From assembly GCF_024323335.1 (NCBI RefSeq), contig NC_066585.1, positions 80,947,359 to 81,011,358 on the forward strand: a DNA stretch of 64,000 nt. Reading direction: 5' to 3'. This stretch comes from Lathyrus oleraceus. Taxonomy: Eukaryota > Streptophyta > Magnoliopsida > Fabales > Fabaceae. Below, piece after piece: positions 1 through 11,397 of the stretch. Each line of letters starts with the position of its first letter. Position 1 is the stretch's first letter. Under the pieces are notes generated by a model that saw only the letters and a list, made by a program, of their open reading frames with translations, ran no database searches and was not told the DNA's origin. The translations under genes were made by a program, and so were the position numbers.

Positions 1-454
1 GAAGGAAGGTTGGTTGTGCGTAATGAAAAAGAAGTCGCGCGTCAGAAAGGTTCCGCATGAATTGTGCAAGTTTGTCGTCCGATGTCAAAATAATTTTTAT
101 TATACCTTTCCGGATAGGGAATCGATTCACGAGTCCAACTCATTGATTTGTTGTGTCTAATGGTATTTTTAAGCCATCCGAGTTTGTTTCATGCCCAAAT
201 TCAACAATTTACTATTTTCGCATTTTGTTTTATTTATAACTTTGTTTTGGAGTAAAGGCCCATTAGGATTTCTTTGTTTTCTGTATTTAAAGACCTTTGG
301 TGTGGCTGTAACGATCATCTTTCATTATAATAAAATTCAGAGTTTCCTTCTTTTTGGTGGATTCCAGCTTTATTTGACAAGTTTGTCGCTTGCAAATTTG
401 TGTTTTGTTCTAGGATTAGCGCTTGCTATTCCTTTCATGTTTCCGATTACGTCA
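1..454 (+). repeat. 5' LTR of gypsy element G1 (first ~4 bases outside window)
   Basis: Aligns by eye over its whole length with 13935-14398, sharing many blocks (for example the CCCATTAGGATTTCTTTG stretch) but with frequent substitutions and small indels. It ends in GTCA directly before a primer-binding site. The 100-residue open frame inside it is chance and has no coding look. Confidence 0.8.
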
Positions 455-456
455 AT

Positions 457-469
457 TGGAATCAGAGCA
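457..469 (+). promoter_or_regulatory. Primer-binding site of G1 (initiator Met tRNA type)
   Basis: TGGAATCAGAGCA begins two bases after the LTR end. It differs by one base from the common plant retroelement site TGGTATCAGAGCA, complementary to the 3' end of initiator tRNA-Met. Confidence 0.7.
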
Positions 470-587
470 AGTTTTCTCCTGTTATTTTCTTAGCTTGACA
501 ACCATGGAGGAATAACCGGTGACAAGAGCAGATCTTGAGGTAATTATCACGGCTTTTACCGCGACTTTATCTGCTTTGACTGAATAG

Positions 588-926
588 ATGGCGGATTTAG
601 AAAATCGGGTGTACAACGCCAACAACAAAATGAATCAGCAAAGAGACAGTGGAGGAGAACAGGTTAGGGTTCTGCAGGGTGTCAACAATCATCGTGTTGT
701 TATTGCTGAAAATTTGAGTTCTAAAGAAGAAGAACCCTATAATGAAGAGGTAGTTGATCATGGGAATCAACATAACCATGATTATCGAGTGAAGGTTGAT
801 ATTCCATTGTTCTATGAAACGATGGGAGTGGAGGAGTTTCTATATTGTCATATCAACGTTGACAGGTTCTTCGATGTTATGGGCATCCATGAGAACAAGT
901 AACTTATAATGGTAACGGCCAGGCTT
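588..926 (+). pseudogene. G1 gag, N-terminal part (interrupted)
   Basis: Starts at an ATG (MADLENRVYN...) 134 bases after the LTR end. The reading KVDIPLFYETMGVEEFLY followed by VDRFFDVM matches the start of the plant gypsy gag (retrotrans_gag) domain, which normally continues with a tryptophan-rich stretch. The frame stops at 900-902, and C1 was inserted about 25 bases later, with the 5-bp repeat AAAAG at 927-931. The continuation is at 10077. Confidence 0.65.
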
Positions 927-931
927 AAAAG

Positions 932-1971
932 CGTTGGTTCTAAGTGTTGGCAGCAATTTTGGTAAAACAAAGAATGTTCACAAGATGTTACATATGATGT
1001 CTTAACATAAGATGTCTTGCACCTGCTGGAGGTTTTAAATGAAATTATGCAGGATTGTTTCAAGATGTCATACCCGATGTCATGACATCTGATATAATGT
1101 ACCTGCTGGATATTTAAAATGGAATTATGCAGGATTGTTCTAGGATGTCAGACCCGATGTCATGACATTTGTACACAGAACATTCAGCCTGAATGTTATG
1201 TGTTATGTGATTGCGCTTTTAATGGCAATCTATGTTTGATTGATGAGTTAATTACAAACGCAATCAATCAATGATTACAACATGATTTAACTTATTTTCC
1301 AAAGATATCTAACCAACTGTCATGAGAAGATTTAAAAGGAAAATAGTTTTAGGGTTTTATGATGTCCAAGCCCAGCCAAATGCTTCTATAAAAAGGACAT
1401 GGAAAACCTGATTTGATACACAAGAAATACAGAGCGAAATATTGAGAGAGAATAAGGGTTTAAGTCTTGTGTGGTCGTGTGACTTGTAAGCCATTCAATT
1501 CATCCATAGATGATTGAATTGGTCTGATTTTTGAGTTGTAATTTGTCACTCAAAGCTTTTAAGCATGAGTGTGTGTCTACTTGATTGAAGTTGCTAAGTA
1601 AGATCAAGTGTGTGTCTTTGAAGAGTGTCTTCTTTTCATAAGTAATTCTTGTTTAATATCACTGGTGTGATTAAGGGGGGTGAGATGGGATCTCATATCT
1701 AAGAGTTCTTAGGTAGAAGTCACACGGGTAGAGATTAGGTGAAAAAGACTGTAATTTGTGTAGTTTACTGGGAGTCTTTGAATTTATTCTATTTTAATGG
1801 ATTTCCTTCTTGGCTTGGTAGCCCCCAGACGTAGGTGAGTTGCACCGAACTGGGTTAACAATTGCTTGTGCCTCTTGCATTAATGTTCTTTATCTTTATC
1901 CTGTTTGTATTATTCAGATATTAGTGTCGTGACATTACCTTCGACATCTCATATCTGATACCAGAATTTCA
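932..1971 (+). repeat. 5' LTR of C1 (1040 bp)
   Basis: Pairs with 9031-10071. The first base is C where the 3' copy has T, so the terminal TG has mutated to CG; it ends in TTTCA. U3 contains two copies of an ~80-bp unit (1021-1100 and 1101-1180), each ending near the palindrome GATGTCATGACAT. A TATA box lies at 1387. Confidence 0.92.
1387..1394 (+). promoter_or_regulatory. TATA box in C1 5' LTR
   Basis: TATAAAAA, followed by GGACATGG, in the expected position about 580 bases before the LTR end. The same sequence occurs in the 3' LTR at 9486-9493. This is the likely start region for the genomic transcript; no start site can be read directly. Confidence 0.6.
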
Positions 1972-1973
1972 AT

Positions 1974-1986
1974 TGGTATCAGAGCA
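1974..1986 (+). promoter_or_regulatory. Primer-binding site of C1
   Basis: TGGTATCAGAGCA, two bases after the LTR end, is a perfect match to the usual initiator-Met tRNA site of plant copia elements. Confidence 0.9.
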
Positions 1987-2048
1987 GGCATCCTGCTCTG
2001 GTTCTGGGTGAGATCTAGGGACGATACTTTCTGGTACTATAGAGAGAG

Positions 2049-4206
2049 ATGGAGGATCTGTTCACAGGCCACCTATTTTGGATAGATCAAACTATGACTA
2101 CTGGAAACCTCGAATTGTAGCCTTCCTAAATCTCTGGATAATAAGGCTTGGAAGGCTGTGTTAGCAGGATGGGAACATCCAGTAGTTACTAAGGAAGGAG
2201 AAGCTACAACTACTAAAAAGCCTGAAGAACAATGGACCAAGAAGGAGGATGATCTAGCCCTTGGAAATTATAAGGCATTGAATGCTATATTCAATGGAGT
2301 AGACAAGAATATCTTCAGATTGATAAACAACTGTGAGGTGGCTAAAGATGCTTGGGACATTCTGAAAACCACTCATGAAGGCACCTCTAGAGTGAAGATG
2401 TCTAGACTGCAGCTGCTCACCACCAAGTTTGAAAACTTGAGGATGAAAGAAGATGAAAATATTCATGAATTTCATATGAGTGTCCTTGAAATTGCTAATG
2501 CCTTAGGAGCCCTGGGAGAGAAGATGTCAGATGAAAAATTAGTAAGGAAAATACTCAGGTCACTCCCTAAGAGATTTTCTATGAAGGTGACAGCCATAGA
2601 AGAGTCTCAAGACATCTCCAATATGAGAGTTGATGACCTAATTGGTTCCCTCCAAACATTTGAGATGGGAATGTGTGATGGATCTGAAAAGAAAGCCAAA
2701 AGCATAACCTTCATGTCAAACACTGAGGAGGAAGAGGAGGAAAGTGGTCAGGATGTTGATGAAGATCTGGAAAATGATGTAGCAATGCTGGGAAGACAGT
2801 TCAACAGACTTCTGAAAAAGATGGATGTAAGATCTAAGGCAAATGTCAAGAACATCACATCTGACATCAGTAAATCCAACAATGCTGGAAGAAGAACAAG
2901 GTCAGATGAAAAGCCCAAGGAAGGAAAAGGAGTTCAGTGCCATGAATGTGATGGGTATGGACACATTAGAACTGAATGTGGAACCTACCTCAAGAAACAG
3001 AAGAGGAGTCTTGCTGCCACTTGGTCTGATGAAAGTGAAATAGAAGAGTCTGCAAATCTGGTGACTGCCTTGACTGGAAGATGGGGTTTTGATGAAGACT
3101 CAAGTGATGATGAAGTAACCTTTGAAGATTTGGCCACTACCTACAGAAAGTTATGTCACAGAAGTGCAGAAGTGTGTAAACAGGTTGAAAGACAGAAGAA
3201 AGTGATAACTCAACTGGAGAATGAGAAGGTAGAACACTTGGAAACCATCTCTAAATTAAAAACTGAAGTTGTGTTACTGAATGCCAAACTAGATGAAAGT
3301 CAACCAGTTGACAGCCAGAAGAAAGTGATAGCACAACTAAAGAATGAGAAGGCAGAACATGTGGAAACCATCTCCAAGTTAAAGACTGAAGCTGTTTTCT
3401 TGAATTCTAAACTGGATGAAATGACCAAGTATGTAAGAATGCTAAACAATGGATCTGAATCCTTAGACAAGATTCTCCAGACTAGACAAATAACAGGAGA
3501 CAAATCTGGTATTGGGTTCAATGAATCTAAGCCTGAGTGTAGTTACACTGGTGGCAAACTTAAATCCAAACCTCAGTGCATCCATATTAAAAGCAAACCT
3601 GAGATGTCACATCATATGTCACAACATCATAAGGGAAGACAGCAGAAAGGGAAACACCAAAGATGGAGATGTCATTACTGTGGAAAATTTGGTCACATAA
3701 AGCCCTTCTGCTATAAGCTGTATGGTTATCCTAGTCCTGTTCAACATCAGACTCACCATCAACCTAGACCCAAACATCACAGGCCAGCCAACAAAAAGCA
3801 ATGGGTTCCTAAGACTAATGTTACAAGTCTAATAGCTCACACTCCCTTCAGAGTTTCAGCCAAAGAAGATTGGTATTTTGACAGTGGGTGCTCCAGACAC
3901 ATGACTGGAAACAAAAACCTGCTAACTGGCCTTCATCCTCATGTCACAAGATATGTAACCTTTGGTGATGGAGCAAAGGGTGAAATCAAGGGGATTGGTA
4001 AGCTTGATTGCCCTGGAGTTCCTGATCTTGAAAATGTCCTACTTGTTAAGGGCTTGACTGCAAATCTAATAAGCATCAGTCAACTATGTGACCAAGGTCT
4101 AAATGCCAACTTCACTAAAAATGAATGCCTGATTACTAACAAAGAAAGTGAAGTGATCATGAAAGGAGTCAGGTCCAAAGACAACTGTTACATGTGGAGT
4201 TCTTAA
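2049..4206 (+). pseudogene. C1 gag and protease (frameshifted start, terminal nonsense)
   Basis: The ATG at 2049 is the likely original start, but the recognisable gag words change frame near 2060 and again near 2130, so two one-base indels break the N-terminus. From 2158 the frame is open for 682 codons. It holds a UBN2-type gag domain, a zinc knuckle CHECDGYGHIRTEC (about 2938-2979), an acidic coiled-coil stretch with two related KKVI.QL.NEK segments, a second knuckle CHYCGKFGHIKPFC (about 3670), and the protease DSG motif in WYFDSGCSRHMTG (about 3872-3910). A TAA at 4204-4206 separates it from pol in the same frame, so gag-pol was originally one ORF. Confidence 0.85.
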
Positions 4207-6120
4207 ATTGGTGATTCTTCAAAGTGTACCTTAGTCAAAGAAGAAGAAGTGAAGACATGGCATCAAAGATTGAGCCATCTGCAAGGTATGAAGAGGATTA
4301 TATCTGTTGAAGCTGTTAGAGGAATTTCCAACTGGAAGATTGATGAAAGAAAAGTCTGTAGGGAATGCCAGACAAGGATGTCACACCAGAAACTCAGACA
4401 TGACACCACTTTCAAAGGTTTGGAACTCCTCCATATGGATTTGATGGGACCCATGCAGGTGGAAAGCCTTGGTGGGAAGAAGTATACATATGTAGTGGTG
4501 GATGACTTCTCCAGATACACCTGGATCAACTTTATAAGAAACAAATCTGATGTGTCTGAATTCTTCAAAGATCTTTGTCTAAAACTTCAAGGAGAAAAGG
4601 AAAGTCAAGTTATCAAAATTAGAAGTGAGGAAAGAAGGAAGATGGATCCCAAAAGTAATGAAGGATTATTTTTGGGCTACAGCAGAGCATATAGAGTCTT
4701 TAATTCCAGAACTAAAGTAATGATGGAATCTATTAATGTTGTGGTTGATGACCAACAGACTGATGTCACAGACGATGTCGAGACATCTCTGAATGATCCC
4801 CCAACTGACTTCTCAGACAAAAATAGGGAGAGTGAACCCTCTCAAGCTGAACCTGAAGATGACAAAATCAACAAGGGGCCCTCCATCAGGGTTCAGAAGG
4901 ATCATCCCAAAGATCTCATCATAGGAGATCCAAACAAAGGGGTCACAACTAGATCAAGGGAAGTGATCTCACATGGCTGCTTTGTGTCCAAGATTAAGCC
5001 TAGGAATGTCAAGGAAGCCTTGACTGATGAGTTCGGGATCAATGACATACAGGATGATTTAGGTCAATTCAAGAGGAATGAAGTGTGGGAACTGGTTCCT
5101 AGACCTGAAAGAATAAATGTCATAGCTCGCCTTGAGTCCATTAGATTATTGCATGGAGTGGCATGTACTCTAAAGTTCAAACTGTTCCAAATGAATGTCT
5201 TCTTAAATGGCTACTTGAAAGAGGAAGTATATGTTGAACAACCTAAAAGGCATGTGTACGGATTAAAGAAAGCCCTCTATGGTTTGATGCAAGCTCCTAG
5301 GGCTTGGTATGAGAGACTCATAGTGTTCCTCACTAACAATGGCTACAAGAGAGGAGGAATTGACAAGAACCTGTCTGTGAAAAATGAAGAAGGGAAGCTC
5401 ATGGTGGCTCAAATATATGTGGATGCTATTGTGTTTGATGGGATGTCAGATCAGATGGTGGAACATTTTGTTAGACAGATGCAGTCTAAGGTTAAGATGA
5501 GCTTTGTTGGAGAGCTGACCTATTTCCCTGGGCTACAAGTCAAACAGATAGAAGATTCTATCTTTCTATCTCAAAGCAAATATGCCAAGAACATTGCTAA
5601 GAAGTTTGGCATAGAGAAAGCAAGTCATAAAAGGACACCTGCTCCTACATATTTGAAAGTCTCCAAATATGAAAATGGAGTTAATGAAGATCAAAGTCTA
5701 TACAGAAGCATGATAGGAAGTCTGCTATATCTCACAGCAAGCAGACCTGACATTGCATTTGATGTAGGTGTTTGTGCTGGATATGAAGCTGAATACATAG
5801 CAGCTGGAAGTAGTTGTTCTCAACTGGTTTGGATGAAACAAATGTTGACTGAATACAGTGTCACACAAGATGTCATGACATTGTACTATGACAACCTGAG
5901 TGCAATAAACATTTCCAAGAATCCTATTCAGCACAGCAGGACTAAGCACATTGATATTGATCTTCACTTCATTAGAGAACTTGTGGAAGAGAAAATCATA
6001 GCACTGGAGCATGTTATTACTAAAATGCAATTAGCTGACATATTCACAAAAGCTTTGGATGCTAATCAGTTTGAATGTTTAAGAGGGAAATTGAGGATTT
6101 ATATTTATGAGAATTTATAG
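4207..6120 (+). pseudogene. C1 pol: integrase, RT and RNase H with several in-frame deletions
   Basis: Open for 623 codons from 4249, in the same frame as gag. It has the pre-integrase zinc-binding region (WHQRLSHL, CRECQ) and the start of the integrase core (MDLMGPM, VVVDDFSRYTW). It then jumps from KIRS directly to the region near the integrase end (KMDPKSNEG), losing the second catalytic Asp and the Glu. RT lacks its N-terminal third, and the catalytic YVDD box reads YVDA at 5416-5427. RNase H is shortened between RPDIAFD and EAEYIAAG but keeps the DN...NP.QHSRTKHID block. All these losses keep the frame, which is odd for simple decay. It cannot encode active integrase or RT. Confidence 0.85.
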
Positions 6121-6327
6121 CAATTAAAGTGGAGTGGAAAAGGTAATAAAAATATTGTCTACCCACTTAAAAGAAAGTGCCTCGTTTATGGTAAATCATT
6201 ACCTAGTATTGGAACTAGTATCTACACCATTTCCACACGCTACCTCAACACAACAACTTCCATCTTCATCAAATTGCTCAGACCATCTCTGCTAGGGCAA
6301 CAATATTTTTCTCAAAAGTTCAACAAA

Positions 6328-8086
6328 ATGTCTCAACATCCCTCATCCTCTGGTTCAAAACCCATTCACAAAGTAAGGACTCCCTCCATGGAGTTTCTAG
6401 ATGAAGACGTGTTGGACGTGATTCCACTTTCTGTAATCTCAGGTGACACCCCTGGTCCTTCTTCCACGACTGGAAACAATCAAGGTAACATTCCTGATAG
6501 CCCTCATCCTAAGGAGAACATGCACTATACAGATCGTGTCATTAGGAACCTGGTAACTAGGATTCTAAACAAAGGGCATGCAGTCAAGGGTGTTTCGACC
6601 CCTCTGTCTAGAAGGGACCCCTCTCCTGAGGTGGAACCTCAAACTGAGAAAGATGATGATTCATCTAGATCAGAGAAAGACATGGATGTTGAGGGACTAT
6701 GCTCTCTAGGTAAAACCTTGCCTAGTAAGAAACCTGTAGATGTTTCTCATGAAACTGCTGAGAAGGTTGTTGATTTGGAGAAAGAGTTCAGAAGAAGAAG
6801 ATGACACCTTGGTTCATCATTTGAAACCAAGTGTTGCAAGGAAAATGAAGACCAGGAAAGGCAAGACTGTGGCTGAGATGTTGACAGCCAGAACTAGGAA
6901 GAAGACTGCTGCTGTAGGACCCTCTAAATCATGGAGTAAGGTAGAGGTCAAGAAGAGGAAGATCAGAGAAAGCTCTGATTCTGAAGATGATGTCGAAGAC
7001 GATGTCCCAGACATTTCTCCTGCTAAAAGTCAGACTGTTAAAAAGTCTTCAGCTAAGGTTGCAGTTGTCCATTTGGACAACATTTCCTTCCATCTAGAAG
7101 ATGGTGCTGCCAAGTGGAAGTTTGTTATTCAAAGGAGAGTTGCGGTGGAGAGAGAGCTAGGGAAGGAAGTTGTAGAAGTGAAGGAGGTGATGGAATTGAT
7201 CAAGAATGTTGGTTTGATGAAAACAGTTGTTTCACTACCCCAATGTTTTGAAGGTTTAGTGAAGGAATTTGTTGTGAATATCCCAGAGGATATTTCTGAC
7301 AAGAATAGCAAGGAATTCTGCAAGGTCTTTGTGAGAGGAAGGTGTGTAAGGTTCTCCCTTGCTGTTATCAATAAGTTCCTAGGAAGAGGAACTGAAGGAG
7401 GTGTTGAGTTAGAAGCCACAGACAATGAAGTCTGTAGGACAATCACTGCTGGCCAAGTCAAGGAATGGCCTAGCAAGAAGCATCTTTCAGCTGGCAAATT
7501 AACTATTAAATATGCCATCTTGCATAAGATTGGTTCAGCCAACTGGGTGCCAACAAACCATATCTCAACTATCTCTAATGGTCTTGGAAGAATTATCTAT
7601 GCTATTGGAACCCGGCTCAACTTTTATTTTGGAAGGTTCATGTTTGAACAAATTGTTAGACATGCCTCCACTAATGCAGTAAAGCTGCCTATTGCCTTTC
7701 CCTCTATCATTTGTGAAATTATTTTAAGCCAACAACCTGGTATTCTAAACACAAGTGATATTCCCAACAGAAGGAAGCCTCCATTGTCCATTCACTACAA
7801 GTTATTTGAAGGAAGCCATGTCAATGATGTTGTCATGACATCTACAAGAAAGGAGCCAGCCTCTCAAGGTGGCTTGATTGCTCAATTGAAGGAAACTTGT
7901 AAGGAGATGGAAACTGGGATTAGGGTTGCCAAGGCTAGGAAAGAGGATTTAGAGGTTCTCATTAGTAGGTTGGAGCAGGAAGAGATGGATAAGGTTGGTG
8001 AAGCCAAGGAGTCAGATGCCCATACCTCAAGTGAGAGGTCCAATTCTCAAGATCAATCAAGTGGCAGTTCTGAATCTGAAGGTTAA
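6328..8086 (+). pseudogene. C1 third ORF ('envelope-like' / plant transposon-domain protein), one frameshift
   Basis: Starts at MSQHPSSSGSKP (6328) and stays open to about 6795. A one-base indel in an AGAAGAAGAAG run then moves the reading to the next frame, which continues to the TAA at 8084-8086. The product would be about 580 residues: a Ser/Pro/acid-rich N-terminus, a basic stretch, then a domain (about 7250-7760) with features of the 'putative plant transposon protein' family (PF20167): FVRGRCVRFS, WVPTNHIST and IIYAIGTRLNFYFGRFMFEQI. The C-terminus is coiled-coil-like and acidic. I see no signal peptide and no strong membrane segment. Its position between pol and the 3' LTR is that of the SIRE env-like gene. 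Function unknown. Confidence 0.75.
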
Positions 8087-9030
8087 GAAGATGCTACTTC
8101 CTCGGACTAAGTTGTTATGGTCCCCCTGTTATGAAGACTGTATGTTCTGGATGCTGCTATGGATGCTGTTATGGATGTTTTGGAAGCTTGGATGTTTTGT
8201 TGTTTTTCTGTTTGAATGTTTGTAATTTTTGGCAGTCCTTTCTGATGCCATGATGTAATATTTGGGCTCTTTATGAGTTCCATGGATTTCTGATTATCTC
8301 AGCTATTGCAGCTGTGTATAATTATGGTTAGTACCACATGACATTTATGTTTTAACATTTTATATGTTATAACATCTCTTGTGACATTCTCTGCAGGACT
8401 GATTGACATTTATTTTGTCTAATTGGTCACCTTTGGTCTATTTTGACTAAAAAGGGGGAGAAGGTATTTTGTGGAGAACTGCAGTTTTGTGGAGAACTGC
8501 AGAGTGTGTTAATTATGTGGAGCTGTGTATGGAGAACTGCAGGGTGTGATAAACAAATGAACAATTGATGATGTTGAAGGAGATGTTTGATGTGGAACAG
8601 AATGATGTTCTATTCTGTGATGTTAGAGGAGATGTCTGATGTTGGAGAACTGCAGGGTGTGATAAACAAATGAACAATTAATGATGTTGAAGGACATGTT
8701 TGATGTGGAACAGAATGATGTTATGTTATGTGATGTTGGAGGAGATGTCTGATGTTCTATGCATGTTCCGTGTTGCACATGTGCTGTTGTTACAGGTGTT
8801 GTTGTTGTTAAAAGAGATGTTTGTGTTGAACAAACTTAGGGGGAGAAGAAGTACCCATGTCTTTTAGCATGTTTGTTTGTGTGTTTTACTAGTTGCTATT
8901 ATAGCTAGTAATTCTGTTTGCTTCTGCTGCTGCTTAAACGTTGTTATGCTGTTTAACTGCTGATGTGTTTTTTCTTGTGAACAAAATGGACTGATATATG
9001 TTTTAGCCAAAATTTTCCAAAGGGGGAGTT
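8087..9030 (+). other. C1 3' noncoding region with repeated polypurine tracts
   Basis: No coding reading. Three polypurine tracts of the type (A)AGGGGGAG occur at 8451-8460, about 8838-8851 and 9019-9028. The last abuts the 3' LTR and is the expected plus-strand primer. Extra upstream tracts are a known feature of SIRE-type elements. Confidence 0.75.
8531..8756 (+). repeat. Two tandem 113-bp units in C1 3' region
   Basis: Units 8531-8643 and 8644-8756 both begin GGAGAACTGCAGGGTGTGAT and differ at few positions. Two further GGAGAACTGCAG words precede them at 8472 and 8490, so this is a small expanding repeat next to the first polypurine tract. Confidence 0.85.
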
Positions 9031-10071
9031 TGTTGGTTCTAAGTGTTGGCAGCAATTTTGGTGAAACAAAGAGTGTTCACAAGATGTTACATATGATGAC
9101 TTAACATAAGATGTCTTGTACCTGCTGGAGGTTTAAAATATAATTATGCAGGATTGTTTCAGGATGTCATACCCGATGTCATGACATCTGATATAATGTA
9201 CCTGCTGGATATTTAAAATGGAATTATGCAGGATTGTTCCAGGATGTCAGACCCGATGTCATGACATTTGTACACAGAACATTCAGTCTGAATGTTATGT
9301 GTTATGTGATTGCGCTTTTAATGGCAATCTATGTTTGATTGATGAGTTAATTACAAACGCAATCAATCAATGATTACAACGTGATTTAACTTATTTTCCA
9401 AAGATATCTAACCAACTGTCATGAGAAGATTTAAAAGGAAAATAGTTTTAGGGTTTTATGATGTCCAAGCCCAGCCAAATGCTTCTATAAAAAGGACATG
9501 GAAAACCTGATTTGATACACAAGAAATACATAGTGAAATATTGAGAGAGAATAAGGGTTTAAGTCTTGTGTGGTCGTGTGACTTGTAAGTCATTCAATTC
9601 ATCCATAGATGATTGAATTGGTCTGATTTTTGAGTTGTAATTTGTCACTCAAAGCTTTTAAGTATGAGTGTGTGTCTACTTGATTGAAGCTGCTAAGTAA
9701 GATCAAGTGTGTGTCTTTGAAGAGTGTCTTCTTTTCATAAGTAATTCTTGTTTAATATCACTGGTGTGATTGAGGGAGGGTGAGATGGGATCTCATATCT
9801 AAGAGTTCTTAGGTAGAAGTCACACGGGTAAAGATTAGGTGAAAAAGACTGTAACTTGTGTAGTTTACTGAGAGTCTTTGAACTGATTCTATTTTAGTGG
9901 ATTTCCTTTCTGGCTTGGTAGCCCTCAGACGTAGGTGAGTTGCACCGAACTGGGTTAACAATTGCTTGTGTCTCTTGCATTAATGTTCTTTATCTTTATC
10001 CTGTTTGTATTATTCAGATATTAGTGTCGTGACATTACCTTCGACATCTCATATCTGATACCAGAATTTCA
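9031..10071 (+). repeat. 3' LTR of C1 (1041 bp)
   Basis: Begins TGTTGGTTCT directly after the polypurine tract and ends ...TTTCA before the target duplication AAAAG at 10072. It carries the same 80-bp U3 duplication and TATA box as the 5' LTR. Confidence 0.92.
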
Positions 10072-10076
10072 AAAAG

Positions 10077-11150
10077 TATTATTGTTGTCTGGTCGGATAA
10101 ACTTATTGCTCAAAGGCAAAGTTAAAGGAATGTGCCAGTCAGAACTTGGTGAAGAATGAAACAATTGATGTTGGAGTAGTTTTTACTGAAGGATTATGAA
10201 TAGATTCTTTATAACGAGTGTGTTCAGGGTAAGAGAACTGTGATTGAATACACAACTCAATTCCTACATTCTTCCGAGCCCATTGAACTAGGAAAAACAG
10301 AGAGCCAAAAAGCAACTCGATACATCAGTTGCTTAAAGGGATCCTTATAGGAGAAGATGGGTTTACAAATTGTATGCACCATAGCTAAGACATCCAGTTT
10401 AGCTTTGCAGGAAGAATTGATGGAGAAATCCCCTCAAAATTTCTCGTATTTTAGAAGGTACTCACCCTAGAATAACTTTTAATCAGTAGGTGACAAGGTA
10501 AAGAGTGCAACACCTTGGGTATCCAACCTTGGGAATAATGGGACTAGCAGCTCTAGCGGTGTGCAAAAGGGTAAAACACCAATCCAAAGGCAGAATAGCC
10601 CATATGTTAAACCCACTAGAGACATGTGTTATCATTGTAATTGAAGGGGCCATAGACCGAGTGTTTATCCAACAAGGAGAGTCATTGTTGTTGTGGAAGA
10701 AATGGAGAGAAATGAGGAAAGATAAGATATTACAGTTGAGAATGATTAATATGTCGAGGTTGAGTTTGCAGAGAAAAAATATGACGAGAGGGTAAATCTT
10801 GTGTTGCATAGAATTTTACTAGCATCTAAAGATGAAGGGCGTAACGAGAATTTGTTCAAAACACATTGTTCTATCAAGAACAAAGTGTGTAATCTGATAG
10901 TGGATAATGGAAGTATGAAGAATCTGGTGTCGCTGAAATTGGTAGAGTATTTAAAGTTGTCTAAATAACCCCATGAGAAGCCATACACCCTCGGTTTGGT
11001 AAGCAAGGGCTCCCAACTTCGAGTAACACTAGCCTACATAGTTCATATCTCTATCAGAAAACATTACAGAGAAGAGATTCTTTGTGGTGTTCTTGATAGG
11101 GATGTTTTTCATATTTTACTTGGTAGACCCTGGTAGTTTAATAATGATAT
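10077..11150 (+). pseudogene. G1 gag (rest) and protease, degraded
   Basis: Readable pieces on the plus strand include a gag segment near 10230 (GKRTVIEYTTQF), a zinc knuckle near 10625 (CYHCN, stop, RGH....Y) whose third spacing codon is now a stop, and a protease remnant near 10895 (LIVDNGS, where DSG-type elements have Asp-Ser/Thr-Gly). A GVLDRDVFHILLGRPW block follows near 11090. Several frameshifts and stops. This continues the gag interrupted at 926. Confidence 0.7.
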
Positions 11151-11397
11151 CACTTATCGAGGACGAGATAACATAATGATATTTATATCGGACACACATA
11201 AAATTGTTATGGCTCCTATTTTTCACCTTGATAAGAATCCAGGAGGAAAAAAGTTTAGTTTCTTGGTGATGATGCGGAGTGAAAAGGAGATTAATGAGGT
11301 TGTAAAGGAAACTAAATGTTTTAGTCTAGTGGTGACCAAAGGGTTGATGAATTTTGTAAAGAAGGAATCAACGATTCCATAAGAAGTGCTAAAGATC

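Larger units (their letters stand above)
932..10071 (+). mobile_element. Ty1/copia retrotransposon C1 (SIRE/Maximus-like), nested in G1, 9.1 kb
   Basis: Bounded by a perfect 5-bp target duplication AAAAG (927-931 and 10072-10076). LTRs are 932-1971 and 9031-10071. The internal order is initiator-Met PBS, gag with zinc knuckles, protease, integrase, RT, RNase H (copia order), a third ORF, several AAAGGGGGAG polypurine tracts, then the 3' LTR. LTRs of about 1 kb, an env-position third ORF and multiple polypurine tracts are known traits of the SIRE/Maximus lineage. By eye the LTRs differ at about 28-30 positions (about 3%), so it inserted fairly recently. The pol is nevertheless defective through several deletions, so it probably could move only with proteins supplied in trans. 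Confidence 0.92.

Noticed and set aside
10505..10795. Plus-strand 96-codon open frame inside G1.
   Set aside because: It crosses the zinc-knuckle region in a different frame from the one that reads CYHCN...GH; a frameshift shadow.
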